34,717 nt of DNA, taken from the NCBI GenBank assembly GCA_015232025.1, contig JADGAL010000007.1:1-34717 (forward strand). Reading direction: 5' to 3'. Numbering within the stretch: the first letter of the stretch is position 1; each line of letters opens with the position of its first letter. Below the pieces are notes generated by a model that saw nothing but the letters and a program-made list of their open reading frames with translations, did not search any database and was not told where the DNA came from. Shown here piece by piece: positions 1-8,228 of this stretch. This stretch comes from Alphaproteobacteria bacterium (GTDB taxonomy: Bacteria > Pseudomonadota > Alphaproteobacteria > Rhodospirillales > Magnetospirillaceae). Both the position numbers and the translations under genes were made by a program.

Positions 1-1
1 C

Positions 2-799
2 GGCCGCGACCGCCTGAACATCGCCGACCGCGCCGCCGTGCTGGACGCGGTGGCTTCGAGCGGCGCCGCCGCCGTGATCAACGCCGCCGCCTTCACCGCC
101 GTCGACCCCGCCGAAAGCCGCCGGGACGAGGCCTTCGCGATCAACCGGGACGGCCCCGCCTGCTTGGCCGAAGCCTGCGCGCGGGCCGCCATTCCGCTGG
201 TCCACATCTCGACCGACTACGTGTTCGACGGCGAGAAGGGGTCGCCTTACGTCGAGGACGATCCGGTCAATCCGCTGGGCGTCTACGGCGCCAGCAAGGA
301 GGCCGGCGAGCGCGCCGTGCGCGAGCGCCTGGACGCCCATCTGATCGTGCGGACCTCGTGGGTCTACGACGCCCTGGGCCACAACTTCGTGCGCACCATG
401 CTGCGCCTGGGCGCCGAGCGCGACCGCCTGACCATCGTCGACGACCAGTGGGGCGCCCCCACCACCGCCCCCGATCTGGCCCGCGCCCTGCTGACCGCGA
501 CGGCGCGGTCGCTCGACGAGGCGGGATGTTTCGGCACCTTCCACCATTCGGGCGGCGGCGCCACCACCTGGTTCCGCTTCGCCCAAGCGATCTTCGCCCA
601 CGCCGCGGCGGCGGGCCGCCGGGTGCCGGGCGAGTTGGTCCCGATCCCCACCAGCGCCTATCCCACCCCGGCGCGGCGCCCGGCCGACGGACGGCTGGAC
701 TGCGCGCGGTTCACCGCCCGCTTCGGAATGGCGCCGGTGCCTTGGGAGGACGCCCTGGGGCGCATGATGCCCGAGGTTCTGGCGGCGGCGGCCGCTTGA
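2..799 (+). CDS. rmlD: dTDP-4-dehydrorhamnose reductase (RmlD-like), 5' truncated by window edge
   Basis: Open frame continues to the left edge; INAAAFTAVDPAE, HISTDYVFDG, NPLGVYGASKEAGE, IVRTSWVY, VDDQWGAPT motifs typical of RmlD. Confidence 0.9.
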   Translation, partial: GRDRLNIADRAAVLDAVASSGAAAVINAAAFTAVDPAESRRDEAFAINRDGPACLAEACARAAIPLVHISTDYVFDGEKGSPYVEDDPVNPLGVYGASKEAGERAVRERLDAHLIVRTSWVYDALGHNFVRTMLRLGAERDRLTIVDDQWGAPTTAPDLARALLTATARSLDEAGCFGTFHHSGGGATTWFRFAQAIFAHAAAAGRRVPGELVPIPTSAYPTPARRPADGRLDCARFTARFGMAPVPWEDALGRMMPEVLAAAAA

Positions 800-855
800 C
801 CTCGCGATGGCCGGCGTATAACCTTTTCGCCTACGCGGACATAGACGAGAGTAAG

Positions 856-1992
856 ATGAGCGACCAGAAGGAAGCGGCGGAACGGCTGGGCATGACTGAG
901 CAGCTTTTGCGGCAGTCCAAATATTGGCAAGCCGAAAAAGTGGCCCGGAGCATCCTCGACACGCAGCCGCTTCATCCCCAGGCCCTGCTGGGCCTCGCCG
1001 TCGCCCTTCTGGGAGTCGGGCGTGTCGACGAAGCCGCCCACCAGCTCGACAAGGCGGCGGCGAACGGGGCCGGCGCCGAGCAATGCGCCCCGTGGCGGGC
1101 GCAAATCGACACCGCGCGGCAAAACCGCAAGGCCAATCCGCGGCCCATGAAATATCTCTGGCCCTATCAGACCCAGGGCGACGTCAAGCGCGCCAACGAC
1201 ATGATGGCCAGCGGCGACGTCGAGGGCGCGTCGAACCTGCATCGCGAGATTCTGCGGCTGGTGCCTCACGAGGCCCATTCCGTCTCGCACTTCGGCGCGC
1301 AGCGGCCCAATTACTTCTATGGCGTCAGCATGGCGGCGCGTCTGGCCAAGATGCTGGGCTACGAAGCGGTCTCGGTGATCGAGTTCGGCGTGGCGGCGGG
1401 CGACGGCTTCCGCTCACTCGAACAGTCGGCCCTGTTCATCCAGGATCTGCTTGAAATCGAGATCAAGGTGTTCGGCTTCGATCTGGGCGAGGGCCTGCCG
1501 ACGCCGGTCGATTACCGCGACGCCTCGTTCGTCTGGCAGGCGGGCGAGTACAAGATGGACCACGACTTCCTGCGCCAGCGGCTGGTCAACGCCGAGCTGA
1601 TCCTGGGCGAGGTATCCGAGACCATCAAGAGCTTCACGCCGCCCAAGGGCGCGCCGGTCGGGTTCTGCTCATTCGACCTCGACTATTATTCAAGCACCAT
1701 GTCGGCCTTCGACATCCTGCGCCGCAAGGATGCCTGCCTGCCGCGCGTCTGCTGCTATTTCGACGACATCATCAGCCACTTCTTCTTTCCAAACTGCGAA
1801 TTCATCGGCGAACTCGCCGCCATCGAGGACTTCAACAAGGAGTCCGAGACACGCAAGATTGCCCGTATCAACAAACCCCAGAATCATCTGATGTTCCCGA
1901 TCGCGGAAAGCTGGCATCCGCACATCTTCTATTATCACGACTTCGCGCATCCGCAGTACAACACCTATGCGATGCCGGAGCCCCTGGCCTGA
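856..1992 (+). CDS. TPR-containing protein with C-terminal SAM-methyltransferase-like domain
   Basis: ATG at 856 inside the longer ORF 358-1992; N-terminal TPR-like helices (AERLGMTEQLLRQSKYWQAEKVARSIL...HPQALLGLAVALLGVGRVDEAAHQL), then VIEFGVAAGDGFRSLE and FCSFDLDYYSSTMSAFDIL. Confidence 0.65.
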   Translation: MSDQKEAAERLGMTEQLLRQSKYWQAEKVARSILDTQPLHPQALLGLAVALLGVGRVDEAAHQLDKAAANGAGAEQCAPWRAQIDTARQNRKANPRPMKYLWPYQTQGDVKRANDMMASGDVEGASNLHREILRLVPHEAHSVSHFGAQRPNYFYGVSMAARLAKMLGYEAVSVIEFGVAAGDGFRSLEQSALFIQDLLEIEIKVFGFDLGEGLPTPVDYRDASFVWQAGEYKMDHDFLRQRLVNAELILGEVSETIKSFTPPKGAPVGFCSFDLDYYSSTMSAFDILRRKDACLPRVCCYFDDIISHFFFPNCEFIGELAAIEDFNKESETRKIARINKPQNHLMFPIAESWHPHIFYYHDFAHPQYNTYAMPEPLA

Positions 1993-1994
1993 GC

Positions 1995-3158
1995 ATGGAG
2001 CGGCTGACCGGCAAGACGCTCACCTTCCCTTCGCGCCTGCTGACCGTTTCGGAGTGGGCGACGGCCGGCGGCGGGACTTTGATCCGCCATCCGCTGGTCC
2101 GCCCGATGGACCCCACCGGGGCGATCGGGCGGGCCTGCGTCGGGTCCTGGCGCGCCGCCTACGATCTGCTGGCCAAGACCTATGACGGGGGAAGCTGGCT
2201 GGTCGAGGGCAAGAACGCGCGGGTTCTCTTGTGGAAATGGCGTCTGCCGAACGGGGGCGTGGAAGAGCTGTTCCTGACCTTCGCCCGAGACGGCGGCCTG
2301 CTGTGCGAAGATCCGTTCTGGCTGCCGTTCTATCCGCTCCTGCGCCCGACCGAACGTCCCGAGCAAATGACGGTGATGGCGCCCGAGCCCGAGATGGAGC
2401 ATTTCACGGGCGAATACGTCTTCTTCGGCGGAAAATCCAACTGGGGCCATTGGCTGATCGACTGGCTGTCGAACGCCCATTTCCTGGAAAACCACGCCGA
2501 GCTGGACGGCAAGACCCTGGTCGTCAACAAGATGACCGCGTGGCAGCGCGAAACCCTGCGCCACCTGGGCATCGACCGCCAATTCCTGGAACTCGACGTC
2601 GAGGGGATGTGCGGACTGTACACTTTCGACTCGCTGTGGGTCATCCACGGCCATCCGCTGCCAGCCCGCGCCGATTACATCCGCCGCCGTCTGGCGCGAC
2701 CGGCGCGCGAGAAGCGCAAGCGGGTCTATCTGTCGCGCGCCACGATGGCGCCGCTGCACCGGGTCGAGAACGAGGACGAGGTGCAGGCGCTGTTCCGCGC
2801 CCGCAGCTTCGAGATCGTCTATCCCGAGAAGCTGTCGCTGACCGAAAAGATCGACCTGCTGGGCGGCGCCGAGATCGTGGCGACGCCGCCGGGCTCGGCC
2901 TCGGTCAATTATCTGCTGTTCACCGGCGACCACGCCGTCAACGTCAATTTCGCCCCCTCGTTCATGCGCGAGAACACGCCGCTGAACTGGGTGATCGGCG
3001 GCATGTCCTACGTGGTCCCGCGCATGGACCGCACCATCGTGGTCTATGGCGAGCGCGCCGCCGGGCTGCCCGCCGAGGCCAGCATCGACATCGCCGAAAC
3101 CTATCCGCCGCAGGCCGTCGCCGCCGCCGTGGATGTCGCCGAGGCGATGCTCGCTTGA
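1995..3158 (+). CDS. glycosyltransferase family 61 (DUF563-like)
   Basis: FGGKSNWGHWLIDWLSNAHFL, RKRVYLSRATMAPLHRVENEDEV, LLGGAEIVATPPGSASVNYLLF pattern of GT61 proteins. Confidence 0.7.
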   Translation: MERLTGKTLTFPSRLLTVSEWATAGGGTLIRHPLVRPMDPTGAIGRACVGSWRAAYDLLAKTYDGGSWLVEGKNARVLLWKWRLPNGGVEELFLTFARDGGLLCEDPFWLPFYPLLRPTERPEQMTVMAPEPEMEHFTGEYVFFGGKSNWGHWLIDWLSNAHFLENHAELDGKTLVVNKMTAWQRETLRHLGIDRQFLELDVEGMCGLYTFDSLWVIHGHPLPARADYIRRRLARPAREKRKRVYLSRATMAPLHRVENEDEVQALFRARSFEIVYPEKLSLTEKIDLLGGAEIVATPPGSASVNYLLFTGDHAVNVNFAPSFMRENTPLNWVIGGMSYVVPRMDRTIVVYGERAAGLPAEASIDIAETYPPQAVAAAVDVAEAMLA

Positions 3159-3171
3159 CCGGAGACCGACC

Positions 3172-4365
3172 ATGCGGATGAACACACTCGAGATCGTCGG
3201 ACTGCGCGAGGTCTGCCAGAAGAAGAAGACGGCCGCCGACCTGATCGGCGCCGACGAGAACGCCTATCTGGCCATGGTCGAGGGCCAGACCCTGATGGTC
3301 GACGAGCCCGAATTCTGGGCGGTGCGCGAAGAGGCGACCTCGATCGGCAAGGACTGCAGCGACTTTTCGTTCAACCTGTTCGACTTCCGCATGACCATCG
3401 ACCCCTTCGTGCTGGCCAAGCTGAAGGGCGCCCGGCTGCGCAACGGCTGCCACACGCTGATGGTCACGCCCAATCTGGCGGCGGGCGAGTCCTATCACAA
3501 CACGCCGGCCCTTCATCGGCTGGTCGGCGGGCCGCGCGGCTTCTTCCCGGTTGACATCACGCTGTCGATGAACGGCCAGCCCCACAACGTCACGGTCAAG
3601 GTCTATCCCGAGCAGGAGCCGGATCAGATCATCGATCAGCCCTTCGTCGTCATCTCCAGCCGCTGGGCCGAGAATTACTTCCACTGGTTGGCCGACTGCC
3701 TGCCGCGGCTGGCCTGCTTCGACTTCGTGCCCGAGTTGCGCGGCACGCCGATCCTGATCCCCGCCCAAGGCCCGGCCTTCCAGAACGAGATCCTGGCCGC
3801 GTTGGGTTTCGACAAGAACGTGATCCGCTTCACCGGCGCGGTGGTCGGCGGCGACCAGATGTATTACCCCAGCTTCTTTTCCCCCGGCGGCCATTCGCGC
3901 CAGCAGATCGACTGGCTGCGCGACAAGCTGCGCGCCGCCTACGGTGTGCCTGCCGAGGAGGAGCGGACCGAGCGCCTGTACATCACCCGCGCCGGCAGCC
4001 GCGCGCGGCGCCTGGTCAACGAGGACGACGTCTCGGCCTATATGCGGCGCAACGGCTTCAAGGTGATCCAGCCCGAGACGATGAGCTTCGGCGAGCAGGT
4101 GCGCCTGTTCTCGCGGGCCTCGGTGCTGGCCATGGCGCATGGCGCGGGCTGCGCCAACGTGATGCTGTGCCGCCCCGGCGCCACCTTGATCGAGCTGATC
4201 CCCGACACCTCGCGCCATCCCGGCTATTGGATCCTGGCCAAGGCCAGCGGCATGAAATACGGTCGCCTGCTGTGCGCCAGCACGCCACCGCCAATCGCCG
4301 ACATGCAGGTCGACATGAGCAAGCTGGACACCGTTGTCCAGCGGGTTATCGCCTCTTACTCCTGA
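3172..4365 (+). CDS. glycosyltransferase family 61 (DUF563-like)
   Basis: ATG at 3172 in ORF 3046-4365; SSRWAENYFHWLADCLPRL, RLYITRAGSRARRLVNEDDV, SRASVLAMAHGAGCANVMLCRPGATLIEL. Confidence 0.8.
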   Translation: MRMNTLEIVGLREVCQKKKTAADLIGADENAYLAMVEGQTLMVDEPEFWAVREEATSIGKDCSDFSFNLFDFRMTIDPFVLAKLKGARLRNGCHTLMVTPNLAAGESYHNTPALHRLVGGPRGFFPVDITLSMNGQPHNVTVKVYPEQEPDQIIDQPFVVISSRWAENYFHWLADCLPRLACFDFVPELRGTPILIPAQGPAFQNEILAALGFDKNVIRFTGAVVGGDQMYYPSFFSPGGHSRQQIDWLRDKLRAAYGVPAEEERTERLYITRAGSRARRLVNEDDVSAYMRRNGFKVIQPETMSFGEQVRLFSRASVLAMAHGAGCANVMLCRPGATLIELIPDTSRHPGYWILAKASGMKYGRLLCASTPPPIADMQVDMSKLDTVVQRVIASYS

Positions 4366-4378
4366 TCCGAGGACGACT

Positions 4379-4942
4379 ATGATCTTTTTGGAAACACCGC
4401 TCGAAGGCGCCCGGCTGATCGACATCGAGAAGCGCGGCGATGACCGCGGCTTTTTCGCCCGCGTGTTCTGCGCCAACGAATTCGCGGCGCAAGGGCTGGA
4501 GACCCGGTTCGTCCAGGGCAACACCTCGCTGAGCACGACCAGGCACACCTTGCGCGGCATGCATTTCCAGCGGCCCCCCCACGAGGAGGTCAAGGTGGTG
4601 CGCTGCACGCGGGGCGCGATCTGGGACGCCATCATCGACCTGCGCCCCGCCTCGCCCACCTTCGGCCGGGGCTTCGGCGCCGAGCTGACCGCCGCCACGG
4701 GCCGGATGATGTACGTGCCGCGCGGCTTCGCGCACGGTTTCCTCAGCCTGACCGAGGACGCCGAGGTGCTGTATCTGGTCAGCGACGCCTACACGCCGGG
4801 GGCCGAGGGCGGCATCCGCTGGAACGATCCCCGCTTCGCCCTGGACTGGCCCGCCGCGCCGGCCAGCATCTCGCCCAAGGACGAAAGCTGGCCCGATTTC
4901 GACGAGACGGCCCACAAGGCCGCCTGGAACGCCAAGTCGTGA
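4379..4942 (+). CDS. dTDP-4-dehydrorhamnose 3,5-epimerase family protein (RmlC/RfbC-like)
   Basis: ATG 4379; DDRGFFARVFCANEF, LRGMHFQRPPHEEVKVVRC, DLRPASPTFG, VPRGFAHGFLSL. Confidence 0.88.
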   Translation: MIFLETPLEGARLIDIEKRGDDRGFFARVFCANEFAAQGLETRFVQGNTSLSTTRHTLRGMHFQRPPHEEVKVVRCTRGAIWDAIIDLRPASPTFGRGFGAELTAATGRMMYVPRGFAHGFLSLTEDAEVLYLVSDAYTPGAEGGIRWNDPRFALDWPAAPASISPKDESWPDFDETAHKAAWNAKS

Positions 4943-5742
4943 TCTACGTCATCGGCGGCCGGGGCTTGGTCGGCTCGGCGGTGGTCCGCCGCCTGACCGC
5001 CCTGGGGCGGGCGTTCCGCGTCATCGGACGCGAGGACGCCCAATCGGTGATGGGCACAAGTTGCGACGTGCTGTTCTACTGCAACGGCAACGCCATGAAG
5101 GGCAAGGCCAACGCCAATCCCTGGTTCGACTTCGAGGCCTCGGTGGCCAGCGCGGCCCGCTACGTGATGGGCATCGAGGCGGGGCTGGTGGCCCATGTCT
5201 CGTCGATCGACGTCTATTCCGATCCCACCACCCGGCGGGGCACCGACGAGACGGCGGCGATCGACCGCGCCCGGCTGATGCCCTACGGCTTCAACAAGCT
5301 GATGGCCGAAGACATCGTGCGCCGCTACGCCCGCTCGCATCTGGTGTTCCGCCTAGCCGGGCTGGTCGGGCCGGGCCTGGCCAAGAACCCGGTCTACGAC
5401 TGGGTGACGCCGGGCAAGAAGGTGATGATTTCGCCCGACTCGGTGCTCAATTTCATGCACACCGACATCATCGCCGAGACGATGCTGGCCCTGATCGATG
5501 CGGGCGTCCGCGACGACACCTTCAACGTGGCGTCGCGCGACAGCGTGCGGATCGGCGATCTGGAGCGGATCACCGGCGCGTCAACCGACTACACCGACGA
5601 CGCGCGGTCCCATACGCAGACCTATCACATCGCGGTCGACAAGGTTTCGGCCCGCTTCCCCATGCCCAGCAGCGAGGAGTGCATCCGCCGCCACGTCGCC
5701 GGTCAGCCGACGAAGTTGGGCGACATGTCCGGGTCGGGGTAA
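4939..5742 (+). CDS. NAD-dependent epimerase/dehydratase (extended SDR)
   Basis: GTG start overlapping previous stop (GTGA); MIYVIGGRGLVGSAVVRRL Rossmann start, HVSSIDVYSD, YGFNKLMAED. Confidence 0.75.
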   Translation: MIYVIGGRGLVGSAVVRRLTALGRAFRVIGREDAQSVMGTSCDVLFYCNGNAMKGKANANPWFDFEASVASAARYVMGIEAGLVAHVSSIDVYSDPTTRRGTDETAAIDRARLMPYGFNKLMAEDIVRRYARSHLVFRLAGLVGPGLAKNPVYDWVTPGKKVMISPDSVLNFMHTDIIAETMLALIDAGVRDDTFNVASRDSVRIGDLERITGASTDYTDDARSHTQTYHIAVDKVSARFPMPSSEECIRRHVAGQPTKLGDMSGSG

Positions 5743-6752
5743 AGCGCCTCCTCGAGCGCCACGTTCATCTGGATGTGCTTGCAGAACAGGCCGCAATTGT
5801 TGGGCCGGCACCACGCCTCGATGCCGCGGTTGGTTTCCGAGTTCCAGATCTCGGTCATGGTGTTTTGGTTGATGTCGCCGATGTAGAAGGCCTCGGCGCC
5901 GCGCGCGTTCTTGCAGTAAGCGACATGGCCGTCCGCCAGCACGGCGAACTGGAAGAAATGCGCGTGGCAGGCGCGCGGATAATCCAGCTTGTCCTGATGC
6001 CAGACGTATCCGGCCGTCAGCAGCCGGGTCCGTGCGCCGGCCATGGCGGCGCCGGCGCGCTCGAAGACGGCGCGGGTCTCGGGGGCGTTCCAGAAGGCGC
6101 CCTCGTCGGCGGTGAACTGGTCGGGGGCCACCTGAAGGTAATCCACGCCGAGCGCCGCCAGCCGGGCGGCCAGCAGCGGCACCGTCGCGATGTTGTCGGG
6201 AGTGCCCAGCATGCGCACGCCGATGTTGGTCGACGAGTTCAGCCGCGCCCGCGCCTCGCAAGCCTGCCCCAGGCCGGCCAGCACGCGATCGAAATGGTCG
6301 ACGCCCTGGACCTTGCGATAGCTCTCGGCGTTGCCGCCGGCCGCCGACACGCGCAGCCAGCTCAGCGTGCGGACCAGCGCCTCGGCGTTGCGCTCGCCGA
6401 TCGCCGAGCCGTTGGTGATCAGCCCGACATCGAGACCGACCGCGCGGGCGTGCTCCATGATCTCGACGAAATCCTTGTGCAGCATCGGCTCGCCGCCGCC
6501 GGTCAGGCTGACGCCGCGGGTGCCCAAGGCGCGCATCTCGGCCAGACGGGCCTTGATCACCCCGGTGTCGAGCGTCGAGCGGTCGGTGGCGACCGTCTCG
6601 GCGTAATAGCAGAAGGCGCAGCGGTGATTGCAGCGGTTGGTCAGGTCGATTTCGACCGTCACCGGAAACGGCCGCTCGCCGGCCTTGTGGGCGGCCACGC
6701 GCTCGGGATGGTAAAAGACCTTCCTCGAGAAATCGAAGTTTCTCAACTCCAT
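5703..6752 (-). CDS. radical SAM/SPASM domain protein
   Basis: DLTNRCNHRCAFCYYAE (CxxxCxxC), GGGEPMLHKDF, C-terminal SPASM-type cysteines (CHAHFFQFAVLADGHVAYCKN...CRPNNCGLFC). Confidence 0.9.
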   Translation of the reverse strand: MELRNFDFSRKVFYHPERVAAHKAGERPFPVTVEIDLTNRCNHRCAFCYYAETVATDRSTLDTGVIKARLAEMRALGTRGVSLTGGGEPMLHKDFVEIMEHARAVGLDVGLITNGSAIGERNAEALVRTLSWLRVSAAGGNAESYRKVQGVDHFDRVLAGLGQACEARARLNSSTNIGVRMLGTPDNIATVPLLAARLAALGVDYLQVAPDQFTADEGAFWNAPETRAVFERAGAAMAGARTRLLTAGYVWHQDKLDYPRACHAHFFQFAVLADGHVAYCKNARGAEAFYIGDINQNTMTEIWNSETNRGIEAWCRPNNCGLFCKHIQMNVALEEALYPDPDMSPNFVG

Positions 6753-6768
6753 GTGCCTGTCTCCGGGC

Positions 6769-7860
6769 TCAGATGAAGTTCACGTGCGGGGGCGGCTCGT
6801 CGATCAGCGCGTGAAGATAGCGGTTGGCCTCGTCCATGCGGCAGTTGCGGCGGCAGCCGGCGATGTCCAGGGTCTTCAAGGTCTCGAAGCCTTGCCTCCG
6901 CTTCTCGCCTTCCCAAATTCCCTGGAAGGTGGCCTCGTTGATGTTGCCGTATTCGAACCGCTCGTCCAGCAGATAGGCGCTGCAGCCCGAGACGGTGCCA
7001 TCGGCCATGATGTAACCCCACAGGAACGGCACCGAGTAGCAACGGCCGTAGTGCCGCTCTTGCTCGCCATATTTTTTCATCGTCTTGGTGCGGCAGATCA
7101 CCTGAAATCTTTCGGTGTTGAGATCGCTCAGCCGCGCCTGGATCTCCTCGGGCGACGAATAGCTCAGATCCTCGTAGACCTTGGTGAGGCTGAAATTGTG
7201 CTGCGAATAGGGTTTGATCACCAGATAGTCGAGCCCGATGTCGCGGCAGATTTGCGCCAGCCCGCGCAGTTCCGCCGCGTTCTCGGGCAACAGCAGGATT
7301 TGCGCCCCGATGGCGCAGTCGATCCCCGCCGCGTCGCGCTTGGCGACGATCTGGGTCAGGTTGGCGATCACGGCGTCAAAATGGGCGGCCTTGGTGCGAT
7401 GGATGGCGGAATAGGTCTCGGCGGTCCCGGCGTTGACCGAGGCCTTGATCCACGAGACATGCGGCAGCGCCTCGTCAAGGAACCCCCTGGGTAGAACCGA
7501 CGCGTTGGTGGTCAGCGAGACGTCGATGCCGGCCCGCTTGGTGGTGGCGATCAGCTCGTTGATGGACTTGTGGAGCAAGGGTTCCCCCTCGCCGGCATAC
7601 ATGATGCTTCGAACGCCCAGGCGGCCCATCTCGGGCAGGCGCTCGCGCATCAGCGCCATGTCCAGGGATCGGGTCTTGTAGCCGATGTAATCGACGGCGC
7701 AGAACACGCAGCGATGATTGCAGGCGCCGACCGGAGCCACCTCCATATAGATGGGATAGACCCCCTTGGCCTTCTCCCAATCATCCTTCGCCGCCATCAG
7801 CGCCGCGACGCGATCGGGGTGGTAAGTCAGTTTATGGCCGTCGATGAGATAGCGATCCAT
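6769..7860 (-). CDS. radical SAM/SPASM domain protein, paralog of neighbour
   Basis: APVGACNHRCVFCAVDYIGYKTR (CxxxCxxC), AGEGEPLLHKSI, C-terminal CSAYLL...CRRNCRMD. Confidence 0.9.
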   Translation of the reverse strand: MDRYLIDGHKLTYHPDRVAALMAAKDDWEKAKGVYPIYMEVAPVGACNHRCVFCAVDYIGYKTRSLDMALMRERLPEMGRLGVRSIMYAGEGEPLLHKSINELIATTKRAGIDVSLTTNASVLPRGFLDEALPHVSWIKASVNAGTAETYSAIHRTKAAHFDAVIANLTQIVAKRDAAGIDCAIGAQILLLPENAAELRGLAQICRDIGLDYLVIKPYSQHNFSLTKVYEDLSYSSPEEIQARLSDLNTERFQVICRTKTMKKYGEQERHYGRCYSVPFLWGYIMADGTVSGCSAYLLDERFEYGNINEATFQGIWEGEKRRQGFETLKTLDIAGCRRNCRMDEANRYLHALIDEPPPHVNFI

Positions 7861-8010
7861 GCACTCTCTCGCATTGTCGGTGGGTCGGGGCGCGCCCGCA
7901 TGCGGTCACCCCGCGGAGTGTTGATCCGCGAAAGGTTATCAAAGTCTGAATATCGCGCCCTCGCGAAAAGCACTCGGCGAAATTTTCCGCCGCGAAGGGC
8001 GGCAGGAAGT

Positions 8011-8052
8011 GTCTTGACGCGGGCGGTTTCAGTGGAGCACATTCTGTCCCCG
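8011..8052 (+). promoter_or_regulatory. candidate promoter/regulatory motif, copy 1
   Basis: GTCTTGACGCGGGCGGTTTCAGTGGAGCACATTCTGTCCCCG; contains a TTGACG -35-like hexamer; 32/42 identical to 29837-29878, with exact GTCTTGACG and GAGCACATTC blocks. Confidence 0.55.
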
Positions 8053-8228
8053 TTGCGCAGAGGTCGCAATACGAACTTTCACCAGGAACGGGTGGCCGGA
8101 CCGCGATCCCGTGGCGTGGTCGTTCCCTTGCATCCTTCTGCGGCGGGACCTTTTCGTTGGCCTGTGGTCCTCGCCCACGGGTGAACCCGTCTCGAAATTC
8201 GACGGGAACGGAAAGCATCGGGGAAGGA

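Noticed and set aside
796-822. TTGACC...TATAAC promoter-like hexamers before the gene at 856
   Set aside because: Spacer is only 15 nt and the -35 overlaps the rmlD stop; too weak to call without transcript data.
2962-4698. Long minus-strand ORF (578 aa) and many similar long antisense ORFs (e.g. 1965-3185 -, 8079-9308 -, 26851-28422 -, 30860-32455 -, 32266-33798 -)
   Set aside because: They lie opposite well-supported genes, have low-complexity H/R/G/A/V-rich composition typical of the antisense frame in high-GC DNA, and show no family motifs.
5061-6776. Plus-strand ORF of 571 aa overlapping the epimerase and antisense to the radical SAM gene
   Set aside because: Spans two real genes on different strands; its composition is frame-shadow, with no recognisable domain.
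7827-8069. Minus-strand ORF starting ...MCSTETARVKTLP, similar to MCSRETASVKTLLPW at the start of minus ORF 29260-29868
   Set aside because: The peptide similarity is only the translation of the shared regulatory motif; beyond it the sequences diverge and the second ORF runs antisense to the GT2 domain.
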